Source of the DNA: JBBQKP01 sp038326995 | GTDB lineage: Bacteria > Planctomycetota > Phycisphaerae > Tepidisphaerales > Tepidisphaeraceae | Direction: 5' to 3' | DNA length: 13,210 bases | NCBI GenBank assembly: GCA_038326995.1 | Contig: JBBQKP010000085.1 | Span: 1 to 13,210, forward strand | In this document: piece after piece, positions 1 through 7,464 of the stretch | Layout of the letters: each line of letters starts with the position of its first letter | Position numbering within the stretch: the first letter of the stretch is position 1 | Program-made: the position numbers and the translations under genes | The notes under the pieces: generated by a model | Databases searched by the model: none | The model's input: only the letters and a program-made list of their open reading frames with translations | Told to the model about the DNA's origin: nothing

Positions 1-152
1 CACGATTGTAAATGATTGCAACACATGATGACGCGAGAGGCGGCGCCATTTTTCGCTCCTAAAGCTCTAACTTAACATAATAAACCTTATCGGCCCGGGC
101 AGGGCGGTAGAATCGCCGGTTAATTCAGGGCGATCTTGTTCGATTCATCGAC

Positions 153-178
153 GTCCGATTGGGCTTTATATATCGGAC
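153..178. promoter_or_regulatory. 7-bp inverted repeat, GTCCGAT/ATCGGAC
   Basis: GTCCGAT (153-159) is followed after 12 bases by its exact reverse complement ATCGGAC (172-178). The spacer is A/T-rich. It could be an operator or a small hairpin. No downstream T-run supports a terminator, and no adjacent intact gene says what it would control. Confidence 0.25.
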
Positions 179-220
179 CCGACATTCCCGAGTAGCGACA
201 TAAGCCCACGCCGGTTAGCG

Positions 221-240
221 GCTAACGGCTGAAGTGTTAC
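221..240 (+). promoter_or_regulatory. Dispersed motif CGGCTGAAGTGTTAC, copy 1
   Basis: This 20-base block matches bases 2401-2420 at 19 of 20 positions, with one mismatch at the third base. It lies about 50 bases upstream of the first recognisable part of the decayed AraC gene, in the same orientation relative to that remnant as the 2401 copy is to the GH-A gene. That is the position expected of a promoter or operator element. Function is inferred only. Confidence 0.4.
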
Positions 241-289
241 GCAGCGTCAAGGCCTCGGGCAGGTCACACGACCTTGCTATGCCGACGAT

Positions 290-553
290 CGAGATGGATG
301 TCCAGCCTTCACGTTCTCTCGCCGGCCTGCTGGGAGCTATGTGCGGCACCCAGAACGCTTGCCAAAAGAGTGATTGAGCATACATTTGATGGTTCATGTG
401 GTGTCTGACTCGCCCGTGAAGGACGCCCGGGATTTCAAACTCGACTACGACTACTTTCAAAAAGCGTTTACCAAACAGGTCGGAATCACGCCCAGTGCGT
501 ATCGCCTGAACGCACGCGGCGTTAGGCCGATGACCTGTTTGACTCTCCTCTAA
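290..553 (+). pseudogene. Decayed AraC-family regulator, C-terminal HTH remnant
   Basis: Bases 374-553 read without a stop and encode a stretch that fits the second helix-turn-helix of AraC/XylS regulators: SDSPVKDAR, then DFKLDYDYFQKAF, then TKQVGITPSAYRL, ending at TAA 551-553. The signature G-I/M-T-P-S-x-Y-R is intact. The usual 'I-A-R-x-x-G-F' segment is shortened to 'AR-DF', as if several codons were lost. An in-frame TGA (371-373) cuts the frame upstream. Further left, pieces resembling the first helix-turn-helix appear in two other frames (SLAGLLGA near 318-341, then APRTLAKRV near 348-374). The linker between the two helix-turn-helix units is about 20 residues too short. I read this as a gene broken by frameshifts and deletions. 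No effector domain is visible. The 374-553 part is firm; the extension to 290 is tentative. Confidence 0.65.
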
Positions 554-876
554 AAATACGCGTCGTTCGGCATCCAAACCGTCGTGCCAGTTCCCGGTCA
601 ATCTGGTTCGAAACAGACGTCGATAACAAACGGCGACAGGGAGCGGAAACCTTCTCTATCGCCTTTTATTTTGACTGTAGTTGCCCCGGGACACAGAACG
701 CTTTGCTGGTATCGCTTTGGTTTCAACAATCAGGACGATGCATCGGCCGTACATTGCACGGTCTGCGTCTAAGTGTTGGTACTAAACCCTTAAAAATAGT
801 ATTTCAGGCCTATATTGCAATATTTATCAGATTGAAACGACCTGAGGCCGGAAATTGAAAGCCATCGCGAATCTGC
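554..876. other. Spacer between AraC remnant and regulator
   Basis: No gene is supported. A 62-codon GTG-started frame (584-772) has no recognisable character. Bases 771-777 (AAGTGTT) partly match the dispersed motif. A 12-bp perfect palindrome lies at 812-823. The region is A/T-richer towards its right end, as expected for the upstream region of the regulator gene. Confidence 0.5.
812..823. promoter_or_regulatory. 12-bp palindrome ATATTGCAATAT
   Basis: A perfect palindrome about 65 bases upstream of the proposed -35 box of the GntR/LacI regulator. It could be an activator or autoregulatory site. A/T-rich palindromes of this length can also occur by chance. Confidence 0.25.
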
Positions 877-904
877 TTGACAGTCGTCGTAGCAGTGGTA
901 CACT
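877..904 (+). promoter_or_regulatory. Sigma-70-type promoter of the GntR/LacI regulator
   Basis: A perfect -35 hexamer TTGACA (877-882) is followed after 16 bases by TACACT (899-904), which matches four of six -10 positions. Transcription would start around 911, leaving a leader of about 20 bases before the ATG at 931. This also argues against using the TTG at 877 as a start codon, because that TTG is part of the -35 box. Confidence 0.5.
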
Positions 905-930
905 TTGGTTTCTGGACACATCTTGGTTCA

Positions 931-2187
931 ATGAAAGTTCTCACCCCAACCTCGCCGAGCCTTGATCTGAAAAATGATGCTCCTTTCGCGCGGGTAGCGC
1001 GTCATCTGCGTGAATTGCTGCGCGAGGACAATCGTTCGGGCGAATTCCTGCCCAGCGAGCGAAAACTATCCGAGCGTCTGCGTGTCGGACGCACGACCGT
1101 GCGGCGGGCGTTGTCTATACTGGCCGACGAAGGGCTGATCGAGCGTCGCGGCATGAGGCTGCGTCAGATCTCGCCAGCACTAAAGTCGCCAGCGGTAAAG
1201 CCGTCGGTTGTGAAATCATCGGCCGGGGCATCCGGAATTGTCGGTCGCTCGATCGCGGTACTCGTCCCGCCGAGTCACCAGACGAATATCGCGGGTCTGG
1301 GCACGAGCTGGCGTCGTTACGCAAGTCTGGGCGCGTTCGAGGCCGTCCGTGACGCGGGCTGGCACAGCATCAGCTTTAATGCAGACACATTCGAACTCGA
1401 CGCCGCGATTCTCCTGGCCCAGGAACAACCTCTGGGCGTGATCATTCCCGAAATCTTCGGCCGCGACACCGGCCACGTCATCGCCGCGCAGGCGCTGGTC
1501 GAACGCGGCGTACCCGTCGTCACTTACGGCAATCATCCGCGTCTTACGCCTTTCGACCGCGTCGCGTCCGACCACGACGCCGGCGGATACGCGTTGACGC
1601 AATACTTCATCGAACGCGGGCTGAAGCGCATCGTCCTACTCGCGCCGCTGCCTCATGACAGCTATTGGCTCGCGGCTCGTCATCGCGGCTACGCCCGCGC
1701 GATGTCCGAGGCCGGATTGGTCGTGCGGCCGATTCACGACTGCGCCGATGTTCACGGCCCCGACTGTCTTGACGCGGCGCTGTTCGAACATCGCGCCCGC
1801 TCGGTCGCTGGCCACCTGCTCGATCTGCTCAACGGGCCCGAATCGCCCGAGGCGCTGCTCATGGCGTCCGACCGGTTCGTGCCGTACGTCGCCCGGGCGT
1901 GTCGGCTCCTCAAGCGTGAACCGGGCCGCGACGTGCGACTGGCCGGCTATGACAACATCTATCCGCTCTGTGAAGAGCACCGATATGAGTCGACGCTTCC
2001 CGAGGTGACGGTCGACAAGCTGAACGACCATGCCGGTGCCGAGGCGGTGCGGCTGCTTTTGCGCCGGATCGAAGGACAACTTCCCGCGGATCAGCCGCAG
2101 GTGGTGATGATGCAGCCACAACTCGTGCACGTTCCGTCCGCGCGAGATCAGCACGCGATCACGCCCCCTGTAAACGGCCCCCTGTAA
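931..2187 (+). CDS. GntR-type transcriptional regulator with LacI-type sensor domain
   Basis: A cytoplasmic DNA-binding regulator of 418 residues, probably a sugar-responsive repressor. Residues about 17-79 form a GntR-type winged helix-turn-helix, with the hallmark LPSERKLSERL, then GRTTVRRAL, then LADEGLIERR. A Pro/Ser/Ala/Lys linker (about 80-103) leads into a periplasmic-binding-protein fold of the LacI/GalR type (about 104-405). Features of that fold are GVIIPE, VPVVTYGN, a VASDHDAGGYALTQYFIERG block and RLAGYDN. This is the domain order of AraR-like regulators, whose sensor domain usually binds a sugar. I chose ATG 931 over the in-frame TTG 877 because 877 is the -35 box; no clear Shine-Dalgarno precedes either. 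The gene reads towards a 1416-residue secreted glycoside hydrolase, which it likely controls. The last codons and the stop lie in a 14-bp repeat array, so the C-terminal tail NGPL is repeat-derived. The inducing sugar is unknown. Confidence 0.88.
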   Translation: MKVLTPTSPSLDLKNDAPFARVARHLRELLREDNRSGEFLPSERKLSERLRVGRTTVRRALSILADEGLIERRGMRLRQISPALKSPAVKPSVVKSSAGASGIVGRSIAVLVPPSHQTNIAGLGTSWRRYASLGAFEAVRDAGWHSISFNADTFELDAAILLAQEQPLGVIIPEIFGRDTGHVIAAQALVERGVPVVTYGNHPRLTPFDRVASDHDAGGYALTQYFIERGLKRIVLLAPLPHDSYWLAARHRGYARAMSEAGLVVRPIHDCADVHGPDCLDAALFEHRARSVAGHLLDLLNGPESPEALLMASDRFVPYVARACRLLKREPGRDVRLAGYDNIYPLCEEHRYESTLPEVTVDKLNDHAGAEAVRLLLRRIEGQLPADQPQVVMMQPQLVHVPSARDQHAITPPVNGPL

Positions 2188-2237
2188 ACGGCCCCCTGTA
2201 AACCACAATCTGTGATCCACAATCTGTGATCCGCAAT
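2168..2237. repeat. 14-bp minisatellite, five units, over the regulator stop codon
   Basis: Five consecutive 14-base units all begin CTGT. Units 1 and 2 (2168-2195) are CTGTAAACGGCCCC. Unit 3 (2196-2209) is CTGTAAACCACAAT, a hybrid of the flanking types. Unit 4 (2210-2223) is CTGTGATCCACAAT and unit 5 (2224-2237) is CTGTGATCCGCAAT. The regulator's stop codon (TAA 2185-2187) is the 'CTG-TAA' of unit 2. Because 14 is not a multiple of three, gain or loss of units shifts the frame in which CTGTAA is read. Confidence 0.85.
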
Positions 2238-2239
2238 CC

Positions 2240-2256
2240 TAACACTTCAGCCGAAT
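2240..2256 (-). promoter_or_regulatory. Dispersed motif, inverted copy
   Basis: The minus strand reads ATTCGGCTGAAGTGTTA. It shares 14 bases (CGGCTGAAGTGTTA) with the copies at 221-240 and 2401-2420, and 15 of 17 bases with the copy at 7497-7513. It directly follows the 14-bp array, about 200 bases upstream of the GH-A start. A further partial copy, GTAACACTT, lies at 2301-2309, also inverted. Confidence 0.4.
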
Positions 2257-2282
2257 ATCAGGATTTCACGATATCTGGTGCC

Positions 2283-2302
2283 ACGACTTGTACGTAAGTC
2301 GT
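2283..2302. promoter_or_regulatory. 20-bp palindromic operator candidate
   Basis: ACGACTT (2283-2289) and AAGTCGT (2296-2302) are exact reverse complements around the 6-base centre GTACGT. The core TTGTACGTA resembles the operator I recall for AraR of Bacillus subtilis, which is also a GntR/LacI chimera. The site lies between the regulator gene and the GH-A gene, about 150 bases upstream of the latter's start. The natural inference is that it is bound by the product of 931-2187. Confidence 0.5.
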
Positions 2303-2400
2303 AACACTTTCGAAAAATAAAAACGATATGACTGCTCGCGCGTTTCACGATTCGAATACAAGTCGGGGCACCCAAAACCGCCGAACAAATGCGATTTTCA

Positions 2401-2420
2401 GCAAACGGCTGAAGTGTTAC
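2401..2420 (+). promoter_or_regulatory. Dispersed motif CGGCTGAAGTGTTAC, copy upstream of GH-A gene
   Basis: The block matches bases 221-240 at 19 of 20 positions and ends 30 bases before the GH-A start codon at 2451. That places it where a promoter core, transcription start or operator would be expected. It also argues that the 41 codons upstream of 2451 are not translated. Confidence 0.45.
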
Positions 2421-2450
2421 AACTTTCTAAAGCAACCTCAACGTGATTCT

Positions 2451-5400
2451 ATGTTAATATCTCCACTCATCACCGCGCGACCGGCCGTATTCTTCTTATT
2501 ACTGATGACGGGACTTTGCTTGCTGCCCGCGAGTCATGTGAACGCCCAGCCGCTCTCGATTGTTCTCAGCGACCCGCCGGTCGAGAACGGCATCACGATC
2601 TCGCGTGATAGAATCGGCTTTCGCCTGGTCACCGTCGGCAACGAAACCGTCACCGCCGCGGTCAGCGGACATAAGTCCGTGCCCGCCGACGAATGGGCAA
2701 GGTCGTTCCTGCTCACCCTCACCAACCCGCAGATCCGCAACGGCAAGATGCCCGCGGTGGATATCGAAGTCGTCTACATGCACGAGGGGAACACCGAGGT
2801 GACGCTAGTGGCCGACACATTGACGGGCAGCCGCGTCGTGGGCCGGGCTTGGGGCAACAAGCGTGAGTGGCAAACGATGAAGGTTCGCATTGATGACGCT
2901 TTTTTCGGCGCTCGCGACCACAAGAATGACCCAAAGACGCTACCCGTCGACGGCTACGATCTTCGCCTGAACGCGGCCGCGGGTGATTTCTTCCTCAAGA
3001 GTGTAAAAGTCACGCCGATCGACCCGAACAAGGTGACGGACTGGTCGCGGTTTTTGTCGATCGACGACATCAAGAGCACGTCGGGCTTCGTGATCGAGCC
3101 GGGCAAGACCGACACGATTCGCTTCCTGGTTCGCAACTCTGCCCGCGTCGATGCCACGCTGCAAGTCACCACGCAAACGCTCGACGCCAACGGCAAGGCG
3201 CTCGACACCAAGCAGCAGGAAGTGATCGTCAACGCCAACGGCACGACGCCGATCGAAGCGATCTTTCAAACATCTCAAGACAGTCCGCAACCGAGCGATC
3301 CCCGCCCGGTCGGCGAGTATGCCGTGCGCATCAGCGCCCGCGTCGCCGATGAGAGCGAGCCGGTTCTGCGTCGCGATCAGCCCGTGGTAATCGCCGGTCC
3401 GAACGACCTGTTCATCGTGTTCGATAAAGAGCCAATTCTCAGGGGAATGGATTTTGACCGCACGCAGGTGCAGCCCGTGGAGATCAACGTCAACGGCACG
3501 ACGCGATGGGCGTGGCGTGCGCTGTCGGGTTCGCAGCGCGGGGGCGAGCCGTGGTGGAGGAGTGTGATGTTAAACATCACCGACCCGACATTCCAAAACG
3601 CCGGGCGTACAGCCAGCGACGTGACCGTCAACTATCGCCTGATCGCCAACGCGCCGATGAACGTCGTCGCCGACACCAGGGCCGGCAGTCGAACCGTCAT
3701 GGAAGGCTGGGGCCGAAATGACAACTGGCAACGTCAGGTCGTGAGGATCGACGACGCCCTGTTCAACCGCACGAATTACAGCTCCGAGCCCAACGATCTT
3801 CGCACCGACGGCTTTGACCTGCGCGTCAATTTCAACACCGGCGACGGCGAGCTGCGCAGCGTCTTCGTTCGCGGCTATCCGCTCGACAAACCCGACTTCA
3901 CCCGGCTGCTCCGCTTTGATTCAGTCGATGCCGGGCGCGAGCTGTTCATCTTCACGCCGGGCGAGAAGGCGGACCTGAAACTCAAGCTCACCAACCTCGC
4001 AAGCTTGCCGCTGAATGCGGTTTACACCGTTATCCTTACCGATGATTTCGGCAAGGAAATCTGGTCGCACCAGCACAACTCGACGATCACGCCGCTGAGC
4101 GGGTTCGACGTTCCCGTTCCGTTCGACACGACGGGCCTGAATCAGGGCGTGTACACAATGAAGCTGAGCCTGGGAACGAAACAGATGGGAGCGTACTCGC
4201 CGCTGATCGAGCGAGACATCAACGTGATGGTGTCGGAGAAATCGCCGATCGCCAAGGCGAAGGACGGCGAGTTTCTCTACGGCATGGACATGGGTGTCGA
4301 CAGCACCGACGAACGCTGGCTGCAGTGGGCCGACTTCATGGGGGTGGATATTTTTCGCAACTCCGGGCACGGGCACAACCACGTCGACGTCAGTTCGCTT
4401 GAACGCGCTATGGCGTCGATCGAAAAGTACAAGCTGCGTTCAATGATCATGTTCGATATTCCCTGGCAGGCGGACCCGGCCGGGCGTCAGGCATCGTTCG
4501 ACAATTTGGCGCGAGAGGCAAGCGCGATCGCCGCAAAATACGCCGACAAAGTGCTCTATTACGAAATGGGCAACGAGCCCGATCTCACCTACTTCTACCC
4601 GGGCCCGATCGAAGATTACGCGAAAGGTTATGAGCAGGTCTCGCGCGCGATCAAGGCCGCCGACCCGACCAGCATCATCATGAACGGCGGCCTGTGCTTC
4701 GCGGGCGCAGAAGGCGATCAACGCGCACGAAGGTTCATGGAAGTGGTCGACGCCAGCACGATTGACGCGTGGGCGTATCACGCTCACGGGCCGGGCGCGC
4801 AATCCGAACGCGCGATGGTTGAAAAGGTGCGCGCCGAGGCCGCGAAGTGGGGAAAAGATGGCCGCCCGCTCGTGCAGACCGAGAGCGGCGTTTCGGCTCG
4901 AACGCCCGCGCAAATTCGTGTTCAAGCGCGCACCGTCATTCAGAAAATGGTGTACGCCCAGTCGACCGACGTCCCCGCGTTCATGTGGTTTCGTCTTTAC
5001 ATGACCGGCGGCGATGGTGACTACACCAATCTCAAAAACGTCAACGAACCTCGGCCAGTTATCCTCAGCTACCGCACGATGACGCGGACACTTAAAGGCA
5101 TGAAGTTTGTGCGAACGCTCCCGATGAATTCTGCGGATCAGGAGGCGTACCTCTTCGCCGAGCCCGACGGCAACCGCCGCGCCATGGTCTGGTGGACCGG
5201 CGGTCAAGCGGGCGGCCTGTCGACGCTCAATCTCGGCTCGCCCGCGACAAACCTCCGACAAACCGACCTCTTCGGCAACGTGACCAATCTGCCCGACGCC
5301 GCGGCGGGCATCGTCCCGATTCCGATCGACAATGACCCGGCCTTCCTCACCTGGACGACCGACAACCCCGCGACTGCGCTCGACGGCGTCGCACTCATGC

Positions 5401-6701
5401 CGTCTCCGCTCGAAGCGCCGACCGTCGTGCGTGTCACGCCAGGCCAGCGCGACGGCGTGCAGGTGATCATTCGCAACACGACCGCCCTGCCGATCGACGC
5501 GACGCTGGTCGTCCGCGCCGGACCAAATGCGACCGCCAAGCCGACGCAGGACTCTCGCGACGTTCGGCTTGAGCCCAAAGCCACTGCCCATATCGTCGTC
5601 CACCTGATTACCGCCGCGGACGACAACCTTATCGATTGGCCCGCGCGCTGGGTCGTGTTCACCGGCCTTCCCGAAGGCGGTGCTCAGGTCGAATCGATCG
5701 ACGGCTTGCCGAGCGAACTAAAAATCGACGGCCAGACGTTCGCGCCGCGCATCGTTCGGCCGATCAACGGCATGATCGATTTCGCGCCGATGACAGGCGC
5801 CATCCGCGAGCGCGCGGAATCGCTCAGCCTCGCCGAGGTCATTTCGCCCGACGATCGCACCGTCCGCGTCGGCGCTTCGGCCGACTGGTGGATGGCGTGG
5901 TTCGTCAACGGCAAACCCGTCTTCAACACACTCGAAAACGGCAACGGCGGTTCGCAATCTCTCCTCACGCATCAGTTCGATTTGCCGCTCAAAAAAGGTC
6001 GCAACCTGATCGCGGTGCGTGTGCTTGCGGGAAGTCAGGGTTTTCGCTTCATGAGCGGCGGCCCGGCGGAACTGCTCGCCGCGCGCAGCACCGGAGGCGA
6101 GCTGGGCGCGAACCTTTCGCTCGAGCTCCGCGCTGGTGAGTCGGTGTTGGCTCGCCAGACATTGGTCGTCGCGCGTCGGCATGTGATCCAACCGCCGGCC
6201 GCGCCTTTCGACGGCGATATCAAATCGACACTCGCCGCACTCACCCTGACCCAGCCCGCCGGTGACTTCCTCGAACAGAACATCACCAACGACTGGGCCA
6301 AGCAGCCCGACAGCAGCAAATGGTGGAAAGGCGATACCGATCTCAGCGGGTCGGTGTGGGTCTTCGCCGACACTGCGAGTTTGTATGTGCTGGTGGCCGT
6401 CAACGACGACGTCGCACAGTCGGGCGACAACGTCGAACTGAAGATCGCCGACGAGTCCAGAACTTCGACTCTCATTGACGCCAAACAATCCGCCGCTCGC
6501 ATTGACCGCGTCGAATCGGCTTCCGGCGGAAAGACGTATTACCGCTTCACGATCGACCGCTCGAAAATTGACGGCATCCGCCTTTCGATCAATGCACGAG
6601 TCATCGACGATGATTTTGGCGTACTGAAACAGGTCGCAACCTGGCTAACTTGGAGCGACTCCCCAACAGATGGGTGGCAAGCGGTACTGCAGGGAAAATG
6701 A
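2451..6701 (+). CDS. Secreted clan GH-A glycoside hydrolase with CBM9-like C-terminus
   Basis: An exported protein of 1416 residues, predicted to hydrolyse a plant or algal polysaccharide. Residues 1-32 form a signal peptide with hydrophobic core VFFLLLMTGLCLL and a cleavage site after VNA. A two-module beta-rich region occurs twice, at about 85-313 and 368-598. Corresponding segments include VVADT with GSR, an RIDDA(F/L)F block and DG(Y/F)DLR. A (beta/alpha)8 barrel follows (about 607-890): YYEMGNEPD places the acid/base Glu at 709, VQTESG places the nucleophile Glu at 811, and AYHAHGPG lies between. This is the clan GH-A layout, possibly GH39- or GH5-like; I cannot name the family. More beta-sandwich sequence follows, including a jelly-roll around 1120-1200. 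The C-terminal 160 residues (from about 1253) resemble CBM9, with SVWVFADTASLYVLVAVNDD. ATG 2451 is chosen because the signal peptide starts there. The gene follows the GntR/LacI regulator in the same direction. Confidence 0.88.
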   Translation: MLISPLITARPAVFFLLLMTGLCLLPASHVNAQPLSIVLSDPPVENGITISRDRIGFRLVTVGNETVTAAVSGHKSVPADEWARSFLLTLTNPQIRNGKMPAVDIEVVYMHEGNTEVTLVADTLTGSRVVGRAWGNKREWQTMKVRIDDAFFGARDHKNDPKTLPVDGYDLRLNAAAGDFFLKSVKVTPIDPNKVTDWSRFLSIDDIKSTSGFVIEPGKTDTIRFLVRNSARVDATLQVTTQTLDANGKALDTKQQEVIVNANGTTPIEAIFQTSQDSPQPSDPRPVGEYAVRISARVADESEPVLRRDQPVVIAGPNDLFIVFDKEPILRGMDFDRTQVQPVEINVNGTTRWAWRALSGSQRGGEPWWRSVMLNITDPTFQNAGRTASDVTVNYRLIANAPMNVVADTRAGSRTVMEGWGRNDNWQRQVVRIDDALFNRTNYSSEPNDLRTDGFDLRVNFNTGDGELRSVFVRGYPLDKPDFTRLLRFDSVDAGRELFIFTPGEKADLKLKLTNLASLPLNAVYTVILTDDFGKEIWSHQHNSTITPLSGFDVPVPFDTTGLNQGVYTMKLSLGTKQMGAYSPLIERDINVMVSEKSPIAKAKDGEFLYGMDMGVDSTDERWLQWADFMGVDIFRNSGHGHNHVDVSSLERAMASIEKYKLRSMIMFDIPWQADPAGRQASFDNLAREASAIAAKYADKVLYYEMGNEPDLTYFYPGPIEDYAKGYEQVSRAIKAADPTSIIMNGGLCFAGAEGDQRARRFMEVVDASTIDAWAYHAHGPGAQSERAMVEKVRAEAAKWGKDGRPLVQTESGVSARTPAQIRVQARTVIQKMVYAQSTDVPAFMWFRLYMTGGDGDYTNLKNVNEPRPVILSYRTMTRTLKGMKFVRTLPMNSADQEAYLFAEPDGNRRAMVWWTGGQAGGLSTLNLGSPATNLRQTDLFGNVTNLPDAAAGIVPIPIDNDPAFLTWTTDNPATALDGVALMPSPLEAPTVVRVTPGQRDGVQVIIRNTTALPIDATLVVRAGPNATAKPTQDSRDVRLEPKATAHIVVHLITAADDNLIDWPARWVVFTGLPEGGAQVESIDGLPSELKIDGQTFAPRIVRPINGMIDFAPMTGAIRERAESLSLAEVISPDDRTVRVGASADWWMAWFVNGKPVFNTLENGNGGSQSLLTHQFDLPLKKGRNLIAVRVLAGSQGFRFMSGGPAELLAARSTGGELGANLSLELRAGESVLARQTLVVARRHVIQPPAAPFDGDIKSTLAALTLTQPAGDFLEQNITNDWAKQPDSSKWWKGDTDLSGSVWVFADTASLYVLVAVNDDVAQSGDNVELKIADESRTSTLIDAKQSAARIDRVESASGGKTYYRFTIDRSKIDGIRLSINARVIDDDFGVLKQVATWLTWSDSPTDGWQAVLQGK

Positions 6702-6745
6702 TGCCGACTCTCAACACGCATAGTCGAACCTGTCATCGCTTTGCC

Positions 6746-6877
6746 CTACTCCAGACGCTCGTCGAGCACGTTCTGCGACGAGGCCCGTGCCCAACGAGCG
6801 GCCTCTTCACGCGACTGTCCATAGGTCAAAACGCACAGAAGATTCACGACCTCCGCTTTCCAACTCAGCGTTCCAAC
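6746..6877 (-). pseudogene. Possible remnant of an unknown small protein
   Basis: The minus strand reads 43 codons to a TAG at 6746-6748. The deduced segment VVNLLCVLTYGQS, then REEAARWARASS, then QNVLDERLE has the helical, amphipathic look of a real protein end. The frame is closed upstream by TGA (6878-6880) inside a 13-base tandem repeat. No good start exists: a GTG (6845-6847) lies only two bases after a GGAGG. It could be the C-terminal stub of a lost gene or chance. I do not recognise the family. Confidence 0.25.
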
Positions 6878-6885
6878 TCAGCGTT
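6860..6885. repeat. 13-bp tandem repeat, two copies
   Basis: CCAACTCAGCGTT occurs at 6860-6872 and again directly at 6873-6885. A degenerate third trace (ACAGCGTTCC) follows at 6891-6900. No function is evident. Confidence 0.6.
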
Positions 6886-7072
6886 TTAAAACAGCGTTCC
6901 CACGGCCGTCCGATTCTCGTTCGACTTCAATTAATTTTATATCAAAATCTCACCACCGATCGCGCTCGGGCGAAATAGCAGAGATTTTAGCGACAAGCCG
7001 CGCCTCATGGCCTTCTTATGTTTTTCTCACTCTGTCTATACCAGGGCGGTGCGTGACAGATCACCATTTGAT

Positions 7073-7378
7073 TTACTTCTGATGCTCTCGCGCTTTGGCG
7101 ACCTTCCGACCCACCGCCTGCTTGACCCGATCCGCAGCCAAACTCACCACGGCGTAGGGGTCTGTCCCGCGTTCCTCAATAAATACTTCCGTCCTGCCTT
7201 TAAGAAACACATCCACCCGACAATTCTTGTCCACCCCGCCGCGATCGGCATTTTCATCGGTCAGCCGGACCTCGACACGTTCGACCCACGCTTCGTGTTG
7301 ATTCAGTGCCGCAACCAGCCGTGAATTCACCACTTCATTCAGTGCGTCAGACGTTTGCCCAATAATACGAATGTTCAT
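7073..7378 (-). CDS. HPF/RaiA-family ribosome hibernation factor
   Basis: A 101-residue cytoplasmic protein of the S30AE (HPF/RaiA, sigma-54 modulation) family. Such proteins bind the 30S decoding channel and silence ribosomes in stationary phase or under stress. It starts MNIRIIGQTSD. The diagnostic stretch RVEVRLTDENADRGG, then KNCRVDVFLKGR, matches the beta-alpha-beta core of the subgroup with 'HLSDEN-x-D'. A C-terminal helix follows (PYAVVSLAADRVKQAVGRKV). The length fits a short single-domain HPF with no C-terminal dimerisation domain. A good ribosome site, AGAGGA (7387-7392 on the minus strand), stands eight bases before the ATG and fixes the start. The gene is monocistronic, convergent with the GH-A gene, and has its own promoter-like region with an inverted repeat at 7465-7495. 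Its position between two glycanase genes may be incidental. Confidence 0.88.
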   Translation of the reverse strand: MNIRIIGQTSDALNEVVNSRLVAALNQHEAWVERVEVRLTDENADRGGVDKNCRVDVFLKGRTEVFIEERGTDPYAVVSLAADRVKQAVGRKVAKAREHQK

Positions 7379-7386
7379 TTATGATT

Positions 7387-7392
7387 TCCTCT
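7387..7392 (-). promoter_or_regulatory. Ribosome binding site of the hibernation factor
   Basis: The minus strand reads AGAGGA, then eight bases, then ATG at 7378. It decides the start of the 101-residue protein. It is one of only two clear Shine-Dalgarno sites in the window. Confidence 0.7.
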
Positions 7393-7464
7393 TTAAACTC
7401 CACACCCACCCGGCGGGCGGACTGCCCTATTCACACGCGGGCCAACTGGAAGTTTCGCAGTGTA

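Larger units (their letters stand above)
1..289. other. Non-coding left edge
   Basis: I see no convincing gene here. The stretch has mixed composition, with A/T-rich patches around 70-90 and 164-173. It holds a perfect 7-bp inverted repeat (153-178) and one copy of the dispersed CGGCTGAAGTGTTA motif (221-240), both listed separately. Short reading frames on both strands have no recognisable protein character. Confidence 0.6.
6702..7072. other. Spacer between convergent genes
   Basis: This spacer separates the ends of the GH-A gene (+) and the hibernation-factor gene (-). I see no clear intrinsic terminator for either. It contains a possible protein remnant on the minus strand (6746-6877) and a short tandem repeat (6860-6885), both listed separately. 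The rest is A/T-rich around 6925-6955 and otherwise featureless. Confidence 0.5.

Noticed and set aside
215..601. Minus-strand frame of 128 codons
   Set aside because: It is antisense to the AraC remnant and has no motif.
877..930. Earlier TTG start for the GntR/LacI regulator
   Set aside because: The TTG is part of a TTGACA -35 box, and the added 18 residues do not resemble the family N-terminus.
2168..2237. CRISPR-like array
   Set aside because: The units are directly contiguous at 14 bp with no spacers, so this is a minisatellite.
2328..2450. Earlier start for the GH-A gene
   Set aside because: It would put 41 charged residues before the signal peptide and translate through the dispersed motif at 2401-2420.
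4440..5603. Minus-strand reading frame of 387 codons
   Set aside because: It is antisense to the GH-A catalytic barrel and shows no motif or ribosome site, only Arg/Gly/Val-rich shadow composition.
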